A stretch of DNA of 64,000 nt from Parelaphostrongylus tenuis (GCA_019055375.1 JAHQIW010007087.1:186001-250000), one strand, 5' to 3'. Numbered from the stretch's first letter, positions 11,201-23,310 are shown. The notes: generated by a model not told the origin, from the letters alone. Numbers and translations are program-made.

Positions 11201-11530
11201 TGAAAAGATCAAGTTTTTACAACTCAATCAGTCAAACACCTCAATTACTCCTTTGGAAAAAATCACAAGAGCTAGATTTTAATCACATCAAGCACATAAT
11301 TAACTTTCAACATACTCACTGCTGCTTTTATATGTCTTCCACTGATTAATTCAAGTGGAGATCATCGAAAGGAGATCACATGGATGCGTAATGCACCTTA
11401 TCCATCAGGACAACAGTCTTATGTACTGGTTCATATCACAAGTGATTACGGAGCATTCTTCCCTGCGGTTTATCGTTGGATTGGTCGTATTGATCCAGAA
11501 CGTTAATGCTTTATGTTCTTGCGCAAGGAT

Positions 11531-11566
11531 GGCTCTGAAGAATGCGAGACTGCCGAAACGTCAGCT
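11531..11566 (+). ncRNA. Hammerhead ribozyme-like motif (Penelope type), inverted partner
   Basis: GGCT, CTGAAGA, stem II region ATGCGAGACTGCC, GAAA, CGTC, AGC(T). All core positions match CUGANGA/GAAA/GUC. Stem III is only the self-complementary ACGT, so folding would probably require a dimer, as proposed for Penelope-element hammerheads. Confidence 0.55.
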
Positions 11567-11629
11567 ACTTCAGTAAATATTGTTATAACACCTCTTGTCT
11601 GGCCCAAGAAGAAAATAAGGAACGACTAT

Positions 11630-14600
11630 TCATTTTTGCTTGATGCAGCCCGTACTGATGTAAGTGCTGTTTTGGTTACTCAGGAATAGAAATCTGGACG
11701 CATTATAGAATGGCCGTCTCTCAAGCGATAAAAAAAGTAACGTAATGGGTTCACACCTGGTTAGAAGGCCGACTCTTTGCCCAGCACCAATATCTACATC
11801 ATTCCTAGCCGGACAATATTGCGTGAGGCGATACCTTGAAAGATCATGGATTAAGGACAAGTGTTGAGTGTGTGGATTGCAATTAATACAAACTTTCTTC
11901 AAGAATCAATATTTCTGTTCTACTGATGAAGTCTCACAAGCTACTACCATATCCCAATATAATACCATGATAGACTTTATCTATAAAAAACATTTTGCTG
12001 CTTCCAACGGGACTTCAATGCAAAGTAGTGGAAATAGTGGAAAGGAGAAAGCAAAAGGTATTGAAGTCTCAAACGAACTTATCCCTAGCCCAAAGTGGCA
12101 CGGTAATGCTTTCCGGATCGAAAGGCCACATGAGCTGAGCGGAATGATAAACTGGTTGACGAATCAATGGCACAGGACTAAAATAGCTCTCAAAAGTAGT
12201 TATTTAGGTGAATTAACTTCTTCATCTTTTACATAAAGATTGGAAAACGCAAGTAAAGATTTGTATTTTAAAAGATATTATTGATCACTCACCCGATAGC
12301 TTGTATGTAAGAGGCTGCATCTGGACGATAGATCTCTTTCTTCAAACCTACAAAATTGATTGTACTACTCAAAGGATCTTCAATCTTTTGATATTTTGCT
12401 ATTATTTGTAATTACAGCAATAGTTTGCCAAAATATGAACATGTTAAGAAATCTCTGCGATGAATAGTTGTGTAAAATAAACTATCTAGAAAGTGCAGCC
12501 AAGTGCCCACTATAAGCAATTCATCAGTATCCGAGCAAAAAGGTCTACAGGAACAGTTCAGAAAAGATTTAAGTCAGTTAAAAAAGAACACTGATTGTTT
12601 AAGCGCCATACTACTTCAGTGCTTTTCCGGGGCCGATCTCAGTCGTCATACTCTGTTTTCACCTGTCTGCCTAAATATCGTAGTTGGAATAGTGCAATTG
12701 TTAGAGATCGATTTATAAAGAACCACATATATTGATGCAATCCAGCATCGGGTCAGATGAGTCTTTTATCCGCCGTTATTTGGAACACTGGCAGCAAAAT
12801 TATGTGAGAAAAGCATTTTTAGATTTACAACAGAAGACCTTAGCACATTTATCTTAGAGTTCCAGAAACGGAATCACTGGATTTGATCGTCATTCATGAA
12901 GAAAATCAAATGCCTTTATTTCGAGTGTTTTATCAAGACCACGCTCAAATCTCTATATATTTCATAATAATCATTTGAGACAACATGTCATGTGGTCTGT
13001 TTATGTGCTCTTGTACGGCCCGATACAAGTGATTCGACTTTACAGTCTCGTCAGTCGGGCAAAACCCGTGGTCTTTTAGCCAATCGTCTGTGAGTGCTCC
13101 AGTTTTCACACTAAGAGTTAGAGTCGACGAACGCTTTACACTGTAAGTCAAGTGAGAATATCACCGAACATCCAGTGTTGTACACTCGACTGTTCTACGG
13201 TGATATTTGTGTAATATTATATCTTTATTTCGAGTGTTTTATTAAGACCACGCTCAAATTTCAATAGATCTCTTCATTATCATTTGGGCCAACGTGTCAT
13301 GTGGTCTGTTAATGTGCTCTTCTACAGCCCGATACACGTGTTTCGTCCTCACAGTCTCGTCAACGAGCAGAACCCGTCTAGCCAATCCTCTGTGGGTGCT
13401 TCGGTCTCCACACTAGGAGGTAGAGTCGACGAACGCTTTACACTGTAAGTCAAGTGAGAATATCACCGAACATGTAATGTTGAACACTCGATTGATTGCC
13501 GACGCTACTTTTTACTGTGGGGACTGGAGCACACACGGAGGATTGACTAAAGGACGACGGGTTCTGCCCAACTGACGAAACTGTAAGGTCGAAACACGTG
13601 CATTGGGCTGTACAAGAGTCTATTAACAAGCCATATGACATGTTGGCTCAGATAGTAGTTATGAGAAAATCAAATATCTGTTGTGAATCGAAAAAAGCTT
13701 TTCTAAAAAATTTTGTCTCTGTATGGAGTAGTGGAGTCCTTACAAATTCGAGGTGGATGGAAGATATGAGTACGAGAATCAAATAAAAAGTATCTGATTC
13801 ATTGAATTTGATTTCATAGCGTGTTAAATTTGACCATATAAATAAATAAATGAACTGACAAGAAAATAAACAGATAAATAGATAATTAGACAAACGTACC
13901 CATATAGCGCACAAGCTGATCCATGACGGCTCCACGTGAATGATTGAATGTATTCATGTAGAAGGCATTTTCAGATATATAGAGAATTGTACGTTCAGCA
14001 GTGTCTTCGACTGTGTTACCAGAATAAGCTGGAAAATATCGATATCTGGTGCAATCGACTTATTTATCCAAAATGTTCTCAAGTCACTCATCTACTGTTT
14101 TTCGGTCCTTCTATTTTGAAAACGACATTAATGCCGAAAAATTCAAGAAAGTGGGAATTGATAGAATTCTAGTTTTTCAAGGAATATGGCTCTGTCAAGC
14201 ATTTCGATTGTATCAGGCGAGAACTTCAAACTTGCAGCACACTCTCGACGTGATGAACGCACAGGTCCTGTTCTCAACTTCGAAATATACGAGAAAGCCT
14301 TCCTCGAGCATTGCTCCGTAGTTCAGCTGGCCATTTATTGTTATTTTAGTTGTGATCATGATCATTGTGATCGTATAGAGTGGGCGGTCATGGAATACAC
14401 AAAAATGTTGATTAGAGAATGTTAGCAAATACCTTGTTAAACAACGTTATCATATCTTTAGTTCTCATTGCTTTGTATCGTTTGCTTTTCAATCCACAGT
14501 CTCCCAAAGAGACTAACAAATAGTTTCTGGCTGTTTGTGATATTTCCATTGGTTACACTGCTTCTATAGGGAAAATGCGCACAGCATATAGCATACACTT

Positions 14601-17600
14601 AATGTCAATTCTTACATTTAGCACTTCTGCTTTATTCAATGCAGTTGACTGTTTCAAAATTTCGTTAAAAAACCATATAATTTTACATTATACTTCTACC
14701 TAAATGGGCAGATTTAAATAGCACATAAGGACCAATTCTCAAGTCTGTATGGCTGCCGCGTGGGGCGATTTTAACGTCATGTCGGTTGTAAATTCCATGT
14801 AAAAAAATGATAATCTTCTATAACTGAAGGAATTTTAATAAATAAGAGAATTACGAAAAGCCTTGTTATGATGCTTGAGAGGCGTACATGATCTATATGC
14901 TACTATTTACCAAAAAAATTTTTCATAAAACGCGTGAGACCAATGCCGAAATTGTGAACACTATAACAAAGAAACCAGTCATAACAAAACTGCTACGATA
15001 GACACAAGAATTCTGAGATACGAACAAAATTCGTAATCTGAGGTGGATTTTGGTTGATACTTCTTCCGGAGACTTAAGTATTCAGCATCTACTACCATCG
15101 AGGCCCTCGTACTGACTTTTCTACAGCATTTGAATTCAAAAATAAAGTATTCAAAACTTGTTAACAAAGTTTTGTCAGCAGTAACTAAAGATATCCGTTT
15201 TAAGAATCAGCAAAGTCATTTCGGCTGGACTGCCGTACTTTGGTATATTTATACCCGTCAAAGCACCATGAAAGCAAATGAATCGCTAATAACAGAAGAA
15301 ATCTGACATTTCATTACGCAAACATTGCATGCAATGTGTCTACGATTTCATGTGAAACCGTATGGAGCCACGAAAAGAAATAGTAGGTCAATTCTTACAT
15401 ACCTGCATATTTTTTGCTTTTACGAATGATGACGTATGGTCTTGTTGCATCCCAACGGTCAGCATGGAACCATGGCTTATATTCCTGGCGAATATTTGAT
15501 ATTCATTGTCTTACAAACATTGCCGATTTTATTGAGAAGGAAACGTCTCATCATTTCTTACGATCGCTAGCGTTCATAAGACATTTGTGGATTCTCAATA
15601 ACTCTAAGTATTAGCAGTTAGCGACTTGTTACACGTGTCATTTCTAAATTCTTTAAAAATGACTGAATGGTCGAAACTGCATTTTTGTTAGGTAAAGATA
15701 TAGTATGTACACGAGACACGTTAGTGAGAACACCTAAGTACACATTTGTGATATTCACAATTTCCTTTGCTGATTTTCACTAAGTGACAGGATATACGTT
15801 CAATAACACAAATTTGCTATCACGACAAAGTTAGTTGCCCAATTCAGCAGATGTTGAACTCACAATTCCAATTTTTTTCATCACAAACACGAAAAACGAA
15901 AGAATTTGATTCGTTTTATATGTCAACGCATCAATGACATCTGTTAATCTCTTTTCTGAATAATAAATCGGATTAGATGTTTCAAAAATCTAATCCTTAC
16001 TTGCTCGGAAAATTTCACGCAAGTCCGTCGACCGATTTGAAAGAAGGCATCTCTGAGAACCTTTCGTTCGTATTCACTCAACGATGGCCAAAAATAGACA
16101 TCTTGTGTTGGTTTTCTGGAAAAGAAATGGTGAATCGCTTTAAGTTTGATTTACTAAGGAATAGGCCATATTCATCCGATTTCACTCGTAGCATCGCAGT
16201 GGGGTTTGAGTGCATGATCGGTCTATAAAATTACTTGTGGGATTTTAACGATCTATCAAATCAATAACACACGTCTGCGTCGCACACGAGGTCACTGGTT
16301 CGATCTCGCGCTCATGGCTCACCAAGCCATCCGTCCCTCCGGGGTCGGTAAATTGGTAACAGACAGGTCTAAGACTTGTCTGGGAGGATAAGCAGCACTG
16401 ACTCGGTTCAGCGGGAGGCCACCGCGAGTCATTGTAAAGGTCAGATGTGCATTCAATCACCTCAAACGAAGTTAAAAATTGAAGTCGAATGCATGGCGCA
16501 TCTCTTAGGGAATGATTACCGCCGAGAGCTTTATCCTTTTATCAGATCAATGCTTTCAACTTCTCGGGCAAGAGCAATCTGGCGATCGTGGAACGATGGA
16601 GGTTTTGTGCCGCCGAGTTACGAAATCAAACTAAGCATATCCCTTGTGCAGTATGTAGCACGTCTAACCAATGCTCCACGTCAGCATATTCCAGAATATA
16701 GATATTTAGGCGAGCTTTTATCACATTATCATCATCTATAATCCTTCGAAAGGCCCGTCATTGCTCCATTCCTACTTTCATTTTTGACTGGGTTTTGATA
16801 TTATCTCGAAATCAAGCAGTAGAAAAGGTGGTGAAAGGAAACGCAGCTGAAAAGAACTTGTATTAGGTCCAAATCGTAGTTAAGAAATGAAATCGTCCCT
16901 GCGAAGTTAATCAGTAGTTTATAAAAGATCAAACTGATAAACCACCAACAGGAGATCCTAAATACACCGCGCACTGGGGAGGTGCTGTCTATGACGCCGA
17001 CAATGACGCTCTCGGTGAAAGACTGCAAATCACGGTATACGCAGGACGTTTGAAAATGGATCTAATGAACAAGGATCAGACTCTATGGATACTGCTGACC
17101 ACTCTAGAAGTAATACCAGGTCACTCTCTCTAGACACCGATCTTCATGCTTTTCCTTCTGATGGCGTTGCTGTACGTGTTCAACAAACCTTTAAGAAGAG
17201 CTCTATCATAATTTGTTACTCACGGATCGATGCAGCATACAAGCACGAATTGGAAGCCTTCCACTATCAGTTTGAAAAAGCTACCCACAATAAAAGTTCG
17301 TAGTGCAAACTCGTTGTCATAGACTAACGCAAGAATAGAAAAAGCCAGGAGAGAGCAAGCGCTGTCTTTACTTTACTAGTTTTTTTATTCGTTTTATAAT
17401 CTTTTCTTCATTGTGTGGATTCCAGTACTTTTAGCATTTATTTTATTTTCGTCTTTCTCTTTAACGTCGTGGAACGGTTGAGCACGTCTCCTTGCAATTT
17501 TGAGGACATTCTAGCTGCAGCGTTGCATAGGACGTTCGTTGTTGGATGCCGGAGAGTGATGTGGTGGGAGAATCAGCAGCGCGCTACTATGAGCATCACA

Positions 17601-20600
17601 GCCACTCTGCCGGAGACCCTCCCTTATCGAATGCAGGATCAGAAGATCTGGATTAGGCGGAAGCAATGAAAATGAAACCGCTTGCAAATCTCCTGCCCAC
17701 AGCAAGTTTTTTTTTCATGGAAATTCATTTTTCCCAAACAGAAAATGTCGCCGTTGATTGTCAACGTCACCTAACGGTAGGACACACGCGGAGCTCCACC
17801 ATATCCTTATCGATAAAAGATGAAGATAATCTGACACATCGGTTGTTGGTGTATCTACTTGTATCTACTAAACAATCTAGTATGTGCATATTCGCTTTAA
17901 ACCCAGTTAAGCTACCAAATTATATGCATACTTGAGCGATCCGTCTTCACGAATCGTGCAGACCTCAACACATTTTCCAGTCGTTTCTCCTTCTCGAGGT
18001 TCTCGTCCATGATGGTGGTATGTTCCAGGGTGGCGGGTGGCGCGAGTCTTATACCGTGATCAGTTGAACATCGGCAGGTGTGAATATAGCTGATGCGAAT
18101 ACAGATGCGAATACAGCTGATTAATTTTTGCAACGAATACGTCTGCCCAACATGTAGGTGGTCGCCCTCGGAGCCGAGTGTAATCTCGTGGATTTCACTC
18201 TACAGTTCGTTTCGTTTAGCTGTCGTCCAATATTCTTACTATGTGGAGAGTCCATATGTGTGTCACTATTGATATATGCTCTTCTGGGTCGCGAAGATGT
18301 GATAGCTTCCAGAGATCTGAGCTGCGTAAGGCGGCTATGTGCTTTGAGTGCCGACTAAATTTCAAAAGAGATCGTTCAAACGCTCTCTGAGTCAATCGCA
18401 GTAGTCTAGACGTGGTTAGAATATTAGCCTACGTCTCTGTTGCATAACAGAGCGCTGGAAGGGCTGTTGGATCAAAAAGGTTAGCGCGTAATTTAGCGTC
18501 CGTTACTTGATCGTTTCTCTGAGGGACCCGAACGCGGCTCACACCGCTCTTCTTCTTCTGTCACGTTCCTCCTTCATGTCGATTTCCATATTCAGAACGA
18601 CTAATGTACACGTAGGAGGAGCTCTCCGTAATCGGAGAAACATCCAGTTTGATATGCTCATCATTGCACCATTGGTTTTTCCCAAACTGGATCTTTATGT
18701 GGTTTATGTGTGGGTCCGATTTTTTGTGCTTCACTGAGTTCCATAAGCACCTTCTCTATTTCGCTTGCACTTTCGGAAAGATGATGATGTCATCCGCGAA
18801 GCAACGGTTTTATAGGAACCTTTCACTGATGTGTCTGTCCTTCTCGTCCCAATTGGGCGACTTCAATATCATTGCAGTGCAGAGGCATCCAGATGTGGAA
18901 ATACCACATCGCCTGTCAAACTCCTATTTTGATGGATATGATAAGGGGCCGATGAGAAAAACTGTCTTCCGTGGTGCAGTTCCAATAATAAGTTGGCAAA
19001 GAACTTACTTTTTCAGCTGACGTTTCGAGGCGTTTCTTCTTCAGAGGCGACTGATCCGAGCTAGTGCTCCATGATCACCTTTGAAAAAGATGAAACGCGT
19101 CAAAGGTCAGCCGAAAAAGTCAAATTCTTCATTGACTACGTGTTCTTCGCTTGGTCAAGGAAGAATATCTTATCAGTTTCTGATGCCAAAGTAAGGAAAA
19201 GTCAATTTCGAAGCTATTGAGTGCTTTTTCATAGTCGACAAAAGCAAGGATTATTGGCAGGTGGTAATACCGACAGACTTTTATGACCATCGATAAGGCT
19301 AGAATGTGGTCCATGAAGTTATTCCTTCCAATATCCTTGTTCATCTTGTTGTGCTCATCCAAAGTTCTCAAAATTTGCGAAGGATAATTTTTGTAAGAGC
19401 TTGTAGAGTGCACTGAACAAGCAAATCGCGCGATGGTTACAGCGCAGCGCTCATCGCTCACACTTTTTGTGCGATGACTGTGCGCAACCTTTACTGATCT
19501 TGAATTTTTCCTTATAGAAGTGAGATGTCATTTGTGCTAAGGAAAGTGCATACAGATTATGGCTTTTATCTCTCAGAAAGTCCGAAGTCATGTTATAGGA
19601 TCTCAAAGCATGTTTTTTCGTGCCATGTGTCGCATCTGAAACTTCATAAGTCAGAATCCCAACAGATTTTTTCAGTGGAATTTCACGTTCTAAGACGGAA
19701 ATAGCGGAATGGAAAAATCAGTGTAGAATTATTGCGTTATCAACTTCATATCATGACGGAAAGTTTTAGTGATTCCAACTTGATTCATCTAGCTCAAAAG
19801 CGCAATACTTAATTCGAACATGTTTCCATAGCACTCCTGCAGACTAGATTCTTTTGTACTGCTTCCAAAAGCTTGCTTTACATACATTTTTGTAGATTCT
19901 TCTGTAAAGTTCTTCTGTAGCTGGCGCTCGGTACTACCTGCGGTATTTTTTGATTATGTTACCAAATAAACTTGGCACAGCTCTGAAGTCTTTCGACAAA
20001 CAGCTTGTAGTCTTCTGTCGGATCCTCGTTGATCTGTCAGTCAAGTTTGCATAGAATTTCGTTATAATGCTCGTCGTGAACAGTTTGACAATTCCTTCTC
20101 GGTCGGTAACAGCTTCAAAGGAGGCGCGTGCTAATCACTGCACTACCAAGGCTCTTGTTCTGCTGCCACTTTGTCATATTCTCGTATATAAATCTATAAT
20201 ATTGAAAGACTGCTTCAAAGCATAAGATAGGAAGTTCTTTTTTTTCACAAGTAACGTTGAAATACGCTTGTCGAGTGTACCCTACAAACCCGTTACAAAC
20301 ATTATCTTTTTTGCGCAGACCAAGAAATTTGGATGAGGTGTGGCAGCTGAGCAAGCATAATATCGACATGGATTTTGTTGCATATACCCTGAACTTTATT
20401 CAAAGCAGTGATCTGTCGATAATTCCACTTTACTTTAGTCCTCACTTCTGTCGACTACAAAATCATTTGACAATGTCGAGAAAGATGCACTCGTTTTAGC
20501 GCTCGTCGACCAAAGAGTGGACCGTCCTAAACACGAACACCAGCTAACTGCTATTGAAGCTACAAACACATGGACACACTTTTTCCATCGACTTGTCGCC

Positions 20601-22419
20601 ATAGTCAAAAATAAAGAAGTTTGGCAAGACGGAGCCATAAAGCGAAAGCTGCTTACAACTGCACGGTAGTGAATGAAGCTGACAATTGGGACGGGAAGGG
20701 CATCGGTTCTGATAGAAAATTCCTAGCAAATCTTCGCCTCGCGAATGGCATAGTCATTCAGGCATCTCCAAGAAACCACCAACCAACTAAAGGACTAAAA
20801 ATACCACAGTAACCTTCACATAGATGGGCCTATCATATCACGAAAAGTAGACAGCACATGGACGAAGAGCACTATAGAGTGAAGTCCACGAAATTGCAAC
20901 CAACTCCTACGGCTACGATCAACACACTGTGTAGACTCGTTCGTAATCAAAATCAGTCTGACGTAGTCGCAGCTGCCGCTTTATTACAGAGATCATGGTA
21001 AGTGACACTCGCCGCCATCCTCAAATCGAATCATCAGCAAGGACGAGGCACAGAAGCAAATATGATGTATTCTGTGTCGGGTCGTACAAGTATCTGAGTA
21101 AGCTATCGCCTGATGTTGTGATCATAGCAGTTCAGTGAGTATTCGAATCCCCATAAAAGTCGTCCATAGAAATGGTTGGATTCGCACACGAAATCTATGT
21201 GATCATGATTAACCACTTTTCTGTCGTACTGGAATCTCAAACGCTGCAGAGCATGATTTCTCATGGTATCGCAAAATAGTGATGCGAAGTTTCAACGTTC
21301 TGCTATAGGTGTCCCTTCCCGTCCTCAATTTGACAGAAGCTTACTGCAGTGCAAATAAGAATTGAAAGGCTCACAACGACACCTGTTACTGTACGATGCT
21401 CAGGCCATGTAAGAAAAATTCTGCAGCTCCGTACAAAGTATTCGCAGTTAAATCATCTCACATGGATGCTAAACATTTGGTTCTAATCCTCATATCGTAA
21501 AGGTGACTAAATGCATATCTAGCTCATATAATGATTTGTTGTGGTCCACCCACCGCTGCATCAAGTGAGTGCTATAAACCTCCTAGACAGTTCTGGCACC
21601 TATTTTTCAATCCTGAGGGATTAAAGGTTTGTCTTCTCAAGCAATAAGATCAGGCTGACGACAATGTGTGCATTGCAAATCTCCTCTAACTACTCCAGTT
21701 TCCTCCCAACTTTGCGCGACTTCAGACTGAAGCATTTTAGATGACCTTGTATGAGTAGGAAGTTAACCGAAGATCTCACTAAATCATACCTGATTGTGTT
21801 CATTGTGAACCCTGGCGAAAAATCAATGCTATTACTCTCTAGATTTGGCGCCGACAAAGCCTGAAATTCTGCAATGCTTCTACAGAAATAATTTCCACGG
21901 CTAGCAATGATTTTCAAAGCATTCCTTCTTATGATTATTTCTAACATTTCGAAAGTTGCAATGAACATCGGCCTTAAATATGGTGGATAGCCATCTATCC
22001 ATTTTATTAGGGATAATTTGTAGAGGTCTCAATGACTGTAGAAGTATTTGACGCTGGCGCATTCGCCTAATCTATACTTGAAGCTACGCATATATTAATG
22101 GTTATTTCTTCTCCCCAGTATTGGCTTACGTTTCAGCATGATAATAGCGCTTTGTACTGTAATGTGCTGCAAGAGTCACTTTTGATCTTTTTATTCATTC
22201 AGAAGTTTTCTGTTAGAATAGTAAACCACAAGCTTAATAGTATCCGTAAAAATGACCCACTGGCTATAATGATTACGAATGACGAATTTGGAGAAGAACA
22301 GACATTTTGGCGTTACTATAGAAAGAACAGACAAATACCTTTGGCCGACATTTCTTAACACTGTAAACAGCGGTGAGAATTATAAAGATGTTGTTGATTA
22401 GAAGGAATAATGATCCCAT
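11630..22419 (-). CDS. Secreted astacin-like protein lacking the zinc and catalytic residues (pseudoprotease)
   Basis: Nine exons give one open frame of 247 residues with consistent phases: 22339-22419 (coding part), 21790-21860, 16001-16115, 15403-15484, 13900-14028, 12293-12347, 12079-12177, 11757-11804, 11630-11693. Residues 1-20 (MGSLFLLINNIFIILTAVYS) form a signal peptide. The astacin fold is recognised from SEYERKVLRDAFF, TCVKF (Cys83), MGLKKEIYRPD, GQRVGLLTR and a final cysteine (Cys243) that should pair with Cys83. The zinc motif HExxHxxGxxHE is replaced by DQLVRYMGLKKE (153-164): D, R and K replace the three histidines and Q the catalytic glutamate. The Met-turn SxMHY is AQLMWPF (191-197). 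The second astacin disulphide is lost as a pair. It ends directly after the catalytic domain, without EGF or CUB modules. The 12079 donor (GTTCGT) is the weakest junction; 12075 is an alternative but breaks phase. The frame is intact, so I read it as an expressed inactive paralogue rather than a pseudogene. Confidence 0.85.
12075..12078 (-). other. Ambiguous splice donor in the astacin-like gene
   Basis: Two weak donors lie four bases apart on the minus strand: GTTCGT starting at 12078 and GTTTGA starting at 12074. Only the first joins the next exon (11804) in frame, giving WARDK followed by NDVDIGAG. Confidence 0.4.
12905..13670. repeat. Composite of foldback repeats in an intron of the astacin-like gene
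   Basis: Three copies of the CACGTG foldback family: two tandem minus-oriented (12915-13215, 13225-13500, sharing the tttcgagtgttttat start, a 'gtagtcgacgaacgcttta'-like block and tatcaccgaacat) and one plus-oriented (13490-13665). They expand the intron between the 12293-12347 and 13900-14028 exons. Confidence 0.65.
14430..15400. other. Intron of the astacin-like gene, no repeat recognised
   Basis: Between the 13900-14028 and 15403-15484 exons. Open frames at 14.05-14.43 and 14.98-15.17 kb are not supported by splice sites that fit the phase of this gene. Confidence 0.4.
16245..16530 (+). repeat. tRNA-derived SINE (copy 1), head degraded
   Basis: The B-box-like segment ggttcgatctcgcg near 16295 is followed by the family's body: ctcatggctcaccaagccat, ggtcggtaaattggta, gtcattgtaaaggtcag, and a tail ending near cttagggaatga. 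The same body order is seen at 46.2, 52.8 and 61.2 kb. The A box is not recognisable. It lies in the large second intron of the astacin-like gene. The ORF crossing it is not a gene. Confidence 0.65.
16975..17330 (+). pseudogene. RTE endonuclease fragment
   Basis: Plus-strand frames give SLDTDLHAF followed, after decay, by IIICYSRIDAAYKHELEAFH and a KLVVID-like piece, resembling the apurinic endonuclease domain of hookworm RTE elements (…INCYSPT…ELDAFYE…FVVGDFN…). It has the same orientation as the RT fragment at 20.46 kb; the two could be halves of one element split by the minus-strand RTE between them. Confidence 0.6.
17415..18285. other. Intronic stretch, probably repeat-derived
   Basis: Overlapping open frames on both strands at 17.5-17.7 kb and a minus-strand frame at 17.93-18.13 kb (with NLEKEKRLENVLRSARFVKT) are unusually free of stops for this window. 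I could not place them in a family. They may be leftover 5' sequence of the neighbouring RTE copies. Confidence 0.25.
18290..20085 (-). pseudogene. Degenerate RTE-type retrotransposon in the astacin-like gene's second intron
   Basis: Minus-strand frames include INEDPTEDYKLFVERLQSC (linker after the endonuclease, about 20.0 kb), MDHILALSMVIKVCRYYHLP and LAFVDYEKALNSFE (RT domain, 19.2-19.35 kb), and remnants of the C-terminal region near 18.3-18.55 kb that parallel the 2.2-2.4 kb copy. Several frameshifts and stops. A short inverted pair of GAAACGTC-type hammerhead remnants (about 19.0-19.12 kb) is inserted in it. Confidence 0.7.
20459..20830 (+). pseudogene. RTE reverse-transcriptase fragment, plus orientation
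   Basis: Plus-strand FDNVEKDALVLALVDQRVD corresponds to the RTE block FDSVETNAILSALVDQGVD. Later frames give KGIGSDRKFLANLRLANGIV, which stands where GRFLSNLRFADDIV is expected, so the catalytic FADD is lost. Multiple frameshifts. It is opposite in orientation to the adjacent 18.3-20.1 kb copy. Confidence 0.65.
20831..21780. other. Intronic stretch without a recognised feature
   Basis: May contain the decayed continuation of the RTE fragment, but no recognisable motif remains. Confidence 0.3.
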
Positions 22420-22457
22420 TAGTGGTGTTTCTATGAGAATCGGTCGATTCTTGGTTC

Positions 22458-22459
22458 CT
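22458..22459 (-). promoter_or_regulatory. Probable trans-splice (or 5'UTR) acceptor of the astacin-like gene
   Basis: Minus strand TTTGTTTTCTTCAG immediately followed by GAACCAAG, with the start codon about 40 bases downstream. A strong TTTTCTTCAG with no upstream coding fits a spliced-leader acceptor, which is common in nematodes; a 5'UTR intron is the alternative. Confidence 0.5.
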
Positions 22460-22639
22460 GAAGAAAACAAATTCAAATAGTACCCAATATTACAATCTGA
22501 AATTCAAAAAACAATCGACAAAGAAATTATGATTTTTTCTCGGAACATAACTATACGCTCATGCAATTACTTCATGAAAAAACTAGTTAGTACCTGTGGA
22601 AGTGGTTTATTTATTGCGTGTAAAAAGTCGACATGGTTG

Positions 22640-23310
22640 TATAAACTAAACACTATCGTGATTGAATGAAGGTACATTACAGAAAAGGCTACCAAAACTG
22701 TCTTTCAGTAAAAACAACGCAACTGTTTCGAGAAATTTCTTGTGTTTTAACTCAAAGACTGCATCCATCGGAAAGAGAACATAATTTCAACTTCTGTATA
22801 GCGTTTTATCTTTATTTTATCTATCTTTTCACAGTCATTCGATAGCTTCAAAAATCTCAGTTTCTGTCCATAAAAGAATTCTTGGAAAGAAACCTTCATA
22901 TCACGTATTACTGACGCAATTAAGATAAAGTTTTGCTTTTCTAGTAGATAAACCGTTGTTTCAACCTCATAGCGAAGTCTAAACGGTGCGAGAAAATTAA
23001 GTTTTGCTGAAGAAGCTTCTGTTTAGTTTTTTGATAGAGACAACGCTCATGTGTTCTGATACTTCCTACTTGTCAAAATGAAACTGTTCCCCATCACAAT
23101 TATGCGGAATTCACTCTCTTTATAAGGAATGAGCTCGTGTTTTCTTGCCTTTCCAACTGAACAGAGCTCTTTCACTACTTTCAGTAATCATTCAATAGCT
23201 TGGTAAGTAGAATTTCTAATCCTCAACTTTGTTTATGGAATGCCCACTTAGTGCTCTATGATAAATGGAAAAAGGATTACACTTTGCTATTCGACTACTT
23301 AGCTTGTTAT
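22640..23310. repeat. Array of the ~170-bp interspersed repeat family
   Basis: Repeating blocks cattcgatagct, aaatctc, cttggtttttga-like, ctgtagca and aaaattacgtttcacactc-like segments, in mixed orientation, also at 30.6, 42.1, 51.1 and 58.2 kb. No coding capacity. Confidence 0.5.

Larger units (their letters stand above)
11062..11620 (-). mobile_element. 5'-truncated Penelope-like element with inverted terminal copies
   Basis: On the minus strand, 11520 down to about 11390 encodes a stretch running ALTFWINTTNPTINRREECS, which resembles the C-terminal end of the GIY-YIG endonuclease region of Penelope-like elements (family knowledge). It is followed at 11200-11120 by a terminal repeat with a hammerhead-like motif, and preceded at 11531-11620 by an inverted copy of the same repeat on the plus strand. 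5' truncation with an inverted terminal segment is typical of Penelope-like insertions. The flank from 11062 also matches 48.09 kb. No reverse transcriptase remains. Confidence 0.5.

Noticed and set aside
14049..14428. Overlapping plus and minus frames as extra astacin-gene exons
   Set aside because: The exons at 13900-14028 and 15403-15484 already join in phase with matching astacin content, leaving no room for another exon.
16376..16741. 121-codon plus-strand ORF as a gene
   Set aside because: Its first third is SINE body; the remainder has no homology or splice-site support and lies in an intron of the astacin-like gene.
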